A stretch of DNA of 5,242 nucleotides, from NCBI GenBank assembly GCA_016937315.1, contig JAFGWD010000001.1, forward strand, positions 1 through 5,242, in the 5' to 3' direction. The position numbers and the translations under genes are program-made. How positions within the stretch are numbered: the first letter of the stretch is position 1; every line of letters starts with the position of its first letter. Below the pieces are notes generated by a model, which was given only the letters and a program-made list of their open reading frames with translations, did not search any database and was not told where the DNA came from. This stretch comes from Rhodospirillaceae bacterium (GTDB lineage: Bacteria; Pseudomonadota; Alphaproteobacteria; Rhodospirillales; Rhodospirillaceae). Shown here one piece after another: positions 1 to 5,242 of this stretch.

Positions 1-1
1 C

Positions 2-730
2 ACCCTTGACGTCGGCGGCGATAAGCTCAGTCGGGTGTTTGATGTCGCGGCTGGCCCCAACCCCGCCATGGGCCTGCGTGCGGTGCGTTTGTCCCTGGCC
101 CGGCCCGAATTATTACGCGCCCAATTCGAAGCCGCAATCCGCGCCGCACGGCACGGCCTGGTCCGGATTCTGTTACCTATGGTCGCATCCTTGGATGAAG
201 TGCGTCAGTGCCGGGATCATTACACAACGGTGTTCAACGAACTGCGAGATGCAGGCGTAGACATCCCCGATTGCCCTCCCCCTTTGGGTGTGATGATTGA
301 GGTTCCGGGCGCAGCCTTAAATGCCGATGCCATCGCGCAAGAAGCTGACTTTTTGTCTATCGGCACCAACGATTTGACTCAATACACACTAGCCATTGAC
401 CGGTCCGACGAACAAGTCTCGCACCTCTATGACAGCATGCACCCGGCGGTGTTGCGCCTGATCCACTTCACGGCGGAAGCCGGACGGCGTGCCCGCGTAC
501 CGGTCGCCGTGTGTGGTGAAATTGCCGGAGACCCGCGTTTCACCGGTCTTTTGCTGGGAATGGGCATCGAAGAATTATCCATGGCCCCCAGCAACCTGCC
601 CATCGTCAAGGAACACATCCGCCACATGGAAGCTTCCGCCGCCAATACCTTGGTCAAGGCCGTGCTGCGGCAATCTGATGGCACTGACATTCAGAACCTC
701 GTCAATGCATTTAACCGCAGCTGCGAGTAG
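2..730 (+). CDS. ptsP: Phosphoenolpyruvate-protein phosphotransferase (PTS enzyme I), C-terminal part
   Basis: This is the PEP-binding and dimerisation half of enzyme I, a cytosolic enzyme that autophosphorylates from PEP and passes the phosphate to HPr. The reading frame is open from base 2, so the gene is cut by the window edge; 242 residues are visible, against 243 for the equivalent part of E. coli PtsI. It opens at the family motif TLDVGGDK. Visible residues that I aligned with E. coli PtsI are Arg26 (R358), Glu100 in GVMIEVPGA (E431), Asp124 in SIGTNDLTQYT (D455), Arg134 in AIDR (R465) and the catalytic Cys171 in VCGEIAGD (C502). The swivelling domain with the phosphorylated His lies upstream and is not seen. 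I cannot tell whether a GAF domain (nitrogen-PTS type, PtsP) or a plain PtsI N-terminus precedes it, so the symbol is provisional. In related genomes HPr and EIIA genes usually sit just upstream. The GTG at base 35 is internal, not a start. Family identification is very secure. Confidence 0.95.
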   Translation, partial: TLDVGGDKLSRVFDVAAGPNPAMGLRAVRLSLARPELLRAQFEAAIRAARHGLVRILLPMVASLDEVRQCRDHYTTVFNELRDAGVDIPDCPPPLGVMIEVPGAALNADAIAQEADFLSIGTNDLTQYTLAIDRSDEQVSHLYDSMHPAVLRLIHFTAEAGRRARVPVAVCGEIAGDPRFTGLLLGMGIEELSMAPSNLPIVKEHIRHMEASAANTLVKAVLRQSDGTDIQNLVNAFNRSCE

Positions 731-734
731 AGCC

Positions 735-751
735 TGTTCCGCTCAGGAACA
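735..751. terminator. Small hairpin between convergent genes (weak terminator candidate)
   Basis: TGTTCC (735-740) and GGAACA (746-751) form a perfect 6-bp stem with a 5-base loop, starting 5 bases after the enzyme I stop codon. It lies between two convergent genes, where a bidirectional terminator would be expected. No U-run follows on either strand, so it is not a textbook intrinsic terminator; it may only stabilise mRNA ends. Confidence 0.35.
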
Positions 752-752
752 T

Positions 753-774
753 CTCGTTCTATGGAGAAACCGAG
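753..774. terminator. Second hairpin across the permease stop codon
   Basis: CTCG TTCT (753-760) can pair with AGAA (765-768) and CGAG (771-774), leaving a two-base bulge (769-770) and a 4-base loop. The structure spans the minus-strand TAG at 759-761. With the neighbouring hairpin it may help end transcription from both sides, but it has no adjacent T-tract and the pairing is imperfect. Confidence 0.25.
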
Positions 775-1727
775 TTACCGCCCATAACATAAAGAATCAG
801 CGGTAACGTAATGGCTGAGACCAACGTGGTCACAAACACCGTCATAGCCGCACGCCGCACGTAAATCCCGTACCGCTGTGCCAAGATGAACGCGTTTTTC
901 GGCGAAGGCAGTGCTGCAACAAAAACCAAGGCGGTCAGCATCTGACCGTCCAAAACGAAAACGTAGCGCCCCAGAACAAAGGCCAGAATCGGGATCAGAA
1001 GCAGTTTGATCACGCTCGCCGTGGCGATTTCCCGTGGATCGGCCCCTCCCGCCTCAACATCCCGTTCAGCAAGGGTAAGACCCAGAGCAAACACCGCCAC
1101 CGGAATCGCACCACGCCCCAAAAGCGTACACGTCCTCTCCGCCCACTGCGGCAAGTGCAGCCCAAGAGCAACGGCCGCCACTCCAAGGAACGTCGCCATC
1201 AACAGCGGGTTCTTCAACACCACCAAAAATATCTGCCCGATTTTTGCGACACGAGAAGTGATCGGCACACCGCTCTGTTTGGCCAGATCCAATTCAATCC
1301 AGGTCAACAAAACCGGATACACACAAACCATGTGCACGACCGTCGCCAGAATCGCAGGCAATGGTGAGCCGAAAGCGTAAAGGCAGATTGGAATTCCCAG
1401 ATATCCGGCATTGCCGTTGATCGACGTAAAAATCCCCAGCGCGAGTTTCGCCCCGCTTTCTTTGAACACATACCGCCCGAGAACAAAAAAAACCGCCCCG
1501 CCGATCACGATGCTTGTCAGATACGCCCCCAGGTATCCCCAGTGTGCAATCTCATCGGGCTGACGATTCACCAATGTGATGAAGATCAGGGGTGGCATCG
1601 CGACAAAAAACACAAAACGCGACAACACTGTGGGGCCTGCCGGGCCAAGCACATGGTGCCGCCCACACACGTATCCCAACACAGCAATCCCGAAAACCGG
1701 CGCAAAAATGCCGATCACCTGATCCAT
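759..1727 (-). CDS. AEC (auxin efflux carrier) family permease
   Basis: This is a complete 322-residue inner-membrane protein, the usual length for AEC/BASS-like transporters. About ten hydrophobic helices can be placed, roughly at residues 5-22, 34-53, 64-86, 96-118, 122-146, 167-190, 203-220, 236-258, 264-284 and 293-315, in two five-helix halves. Family hallmarks are FVAMPPLIF near 41-49, NAGYLGIPI at 106-114, the KNPLLMATFLG segment at 172-182, PVAVFALGLTL at 209-219 and the ALPSPKNAFILAQRYG stretch near 272-287. Known bacterial members export or import small organic anions; the substrate cannot be read from the sequence. The chosen ATG (1725-1727) gives a natural membrane N-terminus MDQVIGIFAP and is preceded by GGGGAAAGGA seven bases upstream. 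The frame stays open to base 2102, but that extension lacks family character and runs antisense into ahcY. The gene is transcribed convergently to enzyme I and divergently from ahcY, so it is its own transcription unit. Confidence 0.88.
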   Translation of the reverse strand: MDQVIGIFAPVFGIAVLGYVCGRHHVLGPAGPTVLSRFVFFVAMPPLIFITLVNRQPDEIAHWGYLGAYLTSIVIGGAVFFVLGRYVFKESGAKLALGIFTSINGNAGYLGIPICLYAFGSPLPAILATVVHMVCVYPVLLTWIELDLAKQSGVPITSRVAKIGQIFLVVLKNPLLMATFLGVAAVALGLHLPQWAERTCTLLGRGAIPVAVFALGLTLAERDVEAGGADPREIATASVIKLLLIPILAFVLGRYVFVLDGQMLTALVFVAALPSPKNAFILAQRYGIYVRRAAMTVFVTTLVSAITLPLILYVMGGNSVSP

Positions 1728-1734
1728 AACACGA

Positions 1735-1744
1735 TCCTTTCCCC
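1735..1744 (-). promoter_or_regulatory. Ribosome binding site of the AEC permease
   Basis: The minus strand reads GGGGAAAGGA here, with AGGA ending 7 bases before the ATG at 1727. This spacing decides the start in favour of MDQVIG and against the longer open frame reaching 2102. Confidence 0.7.
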
Positions 1745-1755
1745 AATGGTCGTTT

Positions 1756-1785
1756 GGTATATGCCACGCCACATCTCCCGTGCAA
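1756..1785 (-). promoter_or_regulatory. Candidate promoter for the AEC permease
   Basis: The minus strand shows TTGCAC (1785-1780) and TATACC (1761-1756) separated by 18 bases. Each box matches 4 of 6 consensus positions. It would start transcription near 1750, giving a leader of roughly 20 bases that contains the ribosome binding site. This is the best candidate seen upstream of the gene but is a weak match. Confidence 0.3.
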
Positions 1786-1822
1786 GAGGGCACCCAAGGC
1801 TTGGAGAACATACCCCCCAGAA

Positions 1823-1830
1823 CCATATGG
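1823..1830. promoter_or_regulatory. CCATATGG palindrome between the divergent promoters
   Basis: A perfect 8-base palindrome, CCATATGG, lies between the two candidate divergent promoters, about 12 bases upstream of the ahcY -35 box. It is a possible regulator half of the control region, but an 8-base palindrome can easily arise by chance. Confidence 0.15.
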
Positions 1831-1836
1831 CATGGA

Positions 1837-1858
1837 TTGCGGTTGAGACCGCCCGCAA
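1837..1858. promoter_or_regulatory. Operator-like inverted repeat around the ahcY -35 box
   Basis: TTGCGG (1837-1842) and CCGCAA (1853-1858) are perfect inverted arms separated by 10 bases. An overlapping inner dyad, GCGGT (1839-1843), TGAG, ACCGC (1848-1852), lies within it. The -35 hexamer TTGAGA (1843-1848) falls inside the dyad. A protein bound here would block RNA polymerase, so the site looks like a repressor operator. The regulator is not identifiable from the window; an SAH- or methionine-responsive factor would be logical given the gene downstream. Confidence 0.4.
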
Positions 1859-1871
1859 CAGCCGTTATGAT
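1843..1871 (+). promoter_or_regulatory. Sigma70-type promoter of ahcY
   Basis: TTGAGA (1843-1848) and TATGAT (1866-1871) are separated by exactly 17 bases; each box matches 5 of 6 positions of the housekeeping consensus. The predicted start is near 1878, giving a leader of about 60 bases before the ahcY ATG. This is an unusually good match for an alphaproteobacterial promoter and fits a highly expressed housekeeping gene. Confidence 0.65.
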
Positions 1872-1895
1872 CCGCCCTCCTGATTTAGGGTTTGG

Positions 1896-1925
1896 CTGTG
1901 AACGAACAGACGTGCACGGGTTCAT
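1896..1925 (+). promoter_or_regulatory. Short structured leader of ahcY (weak, alternative hairpins)
   Basis: The predicted leader can form either CTGT (1896-1899) with ACAG (1906-1909), or GTGAAC (1898-1903) with GTTCAT (1920-1925, one G-U pair). The two pairings share bases 1898-1899 and so exclude each other. The second ends just before the ribosome binding site. I compared it by eye with what I remember of the SAH, SAM-II and SAM/SAH riboswitches and found no match, so it is recorded only as a possible RNA switch of unknown type. Confidence 0.15.
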
Positions 1926-1926
1926 T

Positions 1927-1933
1927 GAGAGGA
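1927..1933 (+). promoter_or_regulatory. Ribosome binding site of ahcY
   Basis: GAGAGGA lies 4 bases before the ATG at 1938. It supports this start, which also matches the human and bacterial SAHH N-terminus (the YKVADIGLADWGRK region begins at residue 7). Confidence 0.65.
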
Positions 1934-1937
1934 CGAG

Positions 1938-3233
<1,296 letters not shown>

Positions 3234-3243
3234 CGATCTGCAA

Positions 3244-3260
3244 TCCGCCATCACGGCGGA
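3244..3260 (+). terminator. GC-rich hairpin after ahcY (possible partial terminator)
   Basis: TCCGCC (3244-3249) and GGCGGA (3255-3260) form a perfect 6-bp stem with a 5-base loop, 10 bases after the ahcY stop. A run of five T's occurs only at 3274-3278, 13 bases beyond the stem, so it is not a classical intrinsic terminator. It could reduce read-through into the sensor gene or protect the ahcY mRNA 3' end. Confidence 0.4.
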
Positions 3261-3280
3261 AACAGGCCTATCATTTTTAG

Positions 3281-3295
3281 GGGAGGAGAAAAGGG
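3281..3295 (+). promoter_or_regulatory. Strong ribosome binding site of the sensor gene
   Basis: The purine-rich stretch GGGAGGAGAAAAGGG contains AGGAG (3284-3288) 7 bases before the ATG at 3296. It fixes the start codon. A short CCTA/TAGG pairing (3267-3270 with 3278-3281) overlaps only its first base. No clear separate promoter was seen in the 62-base gap, so transcription from the ahcY promoter is likely. Confidence 0.7.
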
Positions 3296-5242
3296 ATGAC
3301 GTTTCCGGCGTTGACCGAACTTCTCCCCGAACTGAGCGCGGCGGCGACTGGGTTTCTGGTTGCCGCCATTCTGTTTATCATCTTGGCCGCGCACCGCACC
3401 CGCCAAGTGCACCGGCACAACACCACACGCGATATTGAGACCGCACGCCTGTCCGGCATTCTGGCACAAGCCGCAGATGGTGCACTGATTCTCGTCCACT
3501 CCCCCGAAGCCAACGAACCGGCGGAATGCTCCATCGCGTGCAGCCGCCGTTTGGCCGTCCTGCTGGCACTCCCTCAGGGGGAAAAATCCGATTTCGCCGA
3601 TGTCATGACGGCTTTGGCACCAGAAGATATCGAATCCCTAGCCCCCTTGGTCACCAACCTGTTGCAAGTGGGCGATACGTTTGCCCACATCGTCACCGCC
3701 CCGGCGTGTGGACGCACCCTTAGAATCACCGGCAGTCGCGCCGACGAAACACCCGGCGCACGGCTCACCTCAGTGCTCTGGTTTTCCGACATCACACAAG
3801 AAACCGAGGCTCAAAACGAAGCCCACCACGAAATCGGGACTCTACGCCATGACCGCAGCCGCTATCGTGCGGCCCTGGATGCCCTGCCACTCCCGATCTG
3901 GCTCCGTAATGATGATCTGGATATCACGTTCTGTAATACCGCCTTCGCCCGTGCGGTCGGCGCCCAAGACCCCCTGTCTGCACGACGCGATGGCGCAGAA
4001 TTGCTGCGTGGATCACAAGGCCGCGAAGGTCGCGCCCTGGCGGCGCGGGCGCGTGCCGCAGGCGACAGCCGCCAAGAACGCGAAGTCCTGGCCTTAAACG
4101 GCACATTGCGGCATCTTGACATCCGCGAAACCCCATTGATGCCTCATGGCACATCGGCAGTCACACCCGCTGAGGCACTGCTTTTAGGCGGCACTGTTGG
4201 GATTGCCCTGGACACCACCGAACAACAAGACAGCCGCGCCGAGATGGCCCGCCATGACGAAGCCCATGCTCTGGTTCTGGAGCGCCTGGGCACCGCCATT
4301 GCGGTCTATGGAGCCGATCAACGATTGCGCTTTTATAACACCGCTTTCGTCCGTCTGTGGCTTTTGGATGATGCGTGGCTGGACAGCGAACCAGATTACG
4401 GTACCGTTCTGGAGGTCTTGCGCGACCGCCGTCAATTGCCCGAAGTCGCCGACTTCCCTGCGTACAAGGCCGCCGAGCTTGCCACGTTTACCGACCTTTT
4501 AGAGCCCATAGAAGCCCTGATGCACCTGCCTGGCGGCACCACCCTACGCCGCGTCGTCGCACCCCACCCCCTAGGAGGGTTACTGCTAACCTATGAGGAT
4601 GTGACCGACACCCTGGCACTGGAACGCTCCTACAACACCCTCATTGACGTCCAGGCAGAAACTTTGAATCACCTGAGTGAAGCCGTCGCGGTGTTCGATG
4701 CAGGCGGGAACCTGCGTCTGTCCAACACCGCGTTTGCAACCCTGTGGGATTTGCCGGAAATCCGCCCTCTTCCCGGAGGCACCGAGGCCTCGGGGGCGGC
4801 TCTACGCTTCACCGAGGTGGTTGACCTGCAATCCCGCCTAATCGCCGACCCCCTCGCACGACAAGACTTTTCCGCACGCATGACGCGGGTTTTCCATGAG
4901 CGTGCCGCACGGGACGGCATTGCAACCCACATAGCCCACGGCACCGTGCATTGGCGTGCGGCCCCATTGGCCGATGGCGGGGCCGTCCTCAGTTACGAGA
5001 CCACCAACACCGACACGGCAACCAACAGTCTGGCGGACATTGCCCCAGTCTTAGCCAGTGGCGTGCGTTCGGTCGCAGGCTGGAGCGACGTTCTGGCGCA
5101 CGCCCATTATGGTGCCCTCAACCCCCGGCAACAGGCCTACGTTGACAGCATCCGCGATGCCGCCGCCGCCATGGACCGGCTGCTGATTGCCTCTGACGAC
5201 ATCCGCAACACTGAAGCCCCGGAAGAAGCAACCGTGTCGGTG
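3296..5242 (+). CDS. Membrane-anchored multi-PAS sensor, DivL/histidine-kinase-like, N-terminal part
   Basis: The first 649 residues are visible; the frame is still open at the window end. One transmembrane helix lies at residues 14-32 (GFLVAAILFIILAA), followed by a basic HRTRQVHRH stretch, so the rest should be cytoplasmic. Four PAS-like domains follow at about 53-165, 190-306, 325-438 and 455-568; the last three share an x-N-T-A-F motif at Asn214, Asn348 and Asn477, and domains 3-4 resemble the PAS_7 type. The first three end in the usual DIT/DTT/DVT exit motif. A dimerisation (DHp/HisKA-like) segment begins near 572 and is recognised by GWSDVL and YGALNPRQQAYV (605-615). This order, and the place downstream of ahcY, match DivL-like proteins of alphaproteobacteria, which act on cell-cycle phosphorelays. 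The H-box is not recognisable: where His (Tyr in Caulobacter DivL) should be, my alignment gives Pro584. An ATP-binding domain, if present, is outside the window. The fold is secure; DivL orthology and function are inferences. Confidence 0.85.
   Translation, partial: MTFPALTELLPELSAAATGFLVAAILFIILAAHRTRQVHRHNTTRDIETARLSGILAQAADGALILVHSPEANEPAECSIACSRRLAVLLALPQGEKSDFADVMTALAPEDIESLAPLVTNLLQVGDTFAHIVTAPACGRTLRITGSRADETPGARLTSVLWFSDITQETEAQNEAHHEIGTLRHDRSRYRAALDALPLPIWLRNDDLDITFCNTAFARAVGAQDPLSARRDGAELLRGSQGREGRALAARARAAGDSRQEREVLALNGTLRHLDIRETPLMPHGTSAVTPAEALLLGGTVGIALDTTEQQDSRAEMARHDEAHALVLERLGTAIAVYGADQRLRFYNTAFVRLWLLDDAWLDSEPDYGTVLEVLRDRRQLPEVADFPAYKAAELATFTDLLEPIEALMHLPGGTTLRRVVAPHPLGGLLLTYEDVTDTLALERSYNTLIDVQAETLNHLSEAVAVFDAGGNLRLSNTAFATLWDLPEIRPLPGGTEASGAALRFTEVVDLQSRLIADPLARQDFSARMTRVFHERAARDGIATHIAHGTVHWRAAPLADGGAVLSYETTNTDTATNSLADIAPVLASGVRSVAGWSDVLAHAHYGALNPRQQAYVDSIRDAAAAMDRLLIASDDIRNTEAPEEATVSV

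Noticed and set aside
35..730. GTG at base 35 as a start of a short standalone protein
   Set aside because: The frame is open upstream to base 2 and encodes the enzyme I motif TLDVGGDK, so the gene continues beyond the left edge of the window.
1878..1937. SAH, SAM-II or SAM/SAH riboswitch upstream of ahcY
   Set aside because: I looked for the conserved core strings of these families as remembered. Bases 1881-1890 superficially resemble the SAM-II loop start, but the partner strand needed for the pseudoknot is not present, and nothing fits the SAH or SAM/SAH cores.
3681..4122. Overlapping open frames on both strands within the sensor gene (3681-4097 plus, 3862-4122 minus)
   Set aside because: They are Pro/Arg/Ser/Ala-rich shadows of the real frame, which carries the coherent PAS domain sequence throughout; no ribosome binding site argues for them.

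Overview
The window looks like chromosomal core DNA from an alphaproteobacterium, most plausibly a Rhodospirillales-type organism. The evidence is moderately high GC, the family resemblances of the proteins, and the gene order: a PTS enzyme I end, then ahcY, then a membrane-anchored multi-PAS sensor protein of the DivL type. From memory of rhizobial and related genomes, ahcY commonly lies between the hprK-manX-ptsH regulatory PTS genes and a DivL-like kinase followed by tsaE, amgK/murU, addB and addA. The genus is inferred and cannot be proved from this window.

Layout. (1) Bases 2-730, plus strand: the last 242 residues of a PEP-protein phosphotransferase (enzyme I), carrying the catalytic cysteine and the PEP/Mg site. 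(2) Bases 759-1727, minus strand: a complete 322-residue auxin-efflux-carrier (AEC) family permease, convergent with enzyme I across a 28-base gap that holds two small hairpins. (3) Bases 1728-1937: a 210-base divergent control region. It has a very good sigma70-type promoter facing ahcY (TTGAGA, 17-base spacer, TATGAT), an inverted repeat wrapped around that promoter's -35 box, and a weaker promoter candidate facing the permease. (4) Bases 1938-3233, plus strand: complete ahcY, S-adenosylhomocysteine hydrolase, with all checked catalytic residues present. (5) Bases 3234-3295: a short gap with a GC-rich hairpin and a strong Shine-Dalgarno. (6) Bases 3296-5242, plus strand: the first 649 residues of a membrane-anchored protein with one transmembrane helix, four PAS-like domains and the beginning of a histidine-kinase-like dimerisation domain. 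It runs off the window.

How they fit together. Enzyme I starts a phosphorelay (PEP to enzyme I to HPr to EIIA) that in alphaproteobacteria is mainly regulatory. AhcY removes the SAH left by methyltransferases and so keeps methylation running. The last protein appears to be a sensory or scaffold kinase homologue. No shared pathway links all four genes directly, and the permease on the opposite strand looks like a lineage-specific addition to the neighbourhood.

The most interesting observations are that the sensor's putative H-box is not recognisable (proline where the phosphoacceptor His should be, in my alignment), suggesting a non-canonical or pseudo-kinase, and that an operator-like dyad covers the -35 box of ahcY. 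I see no mobile element, CRISPR array, tRNA or rRNA.
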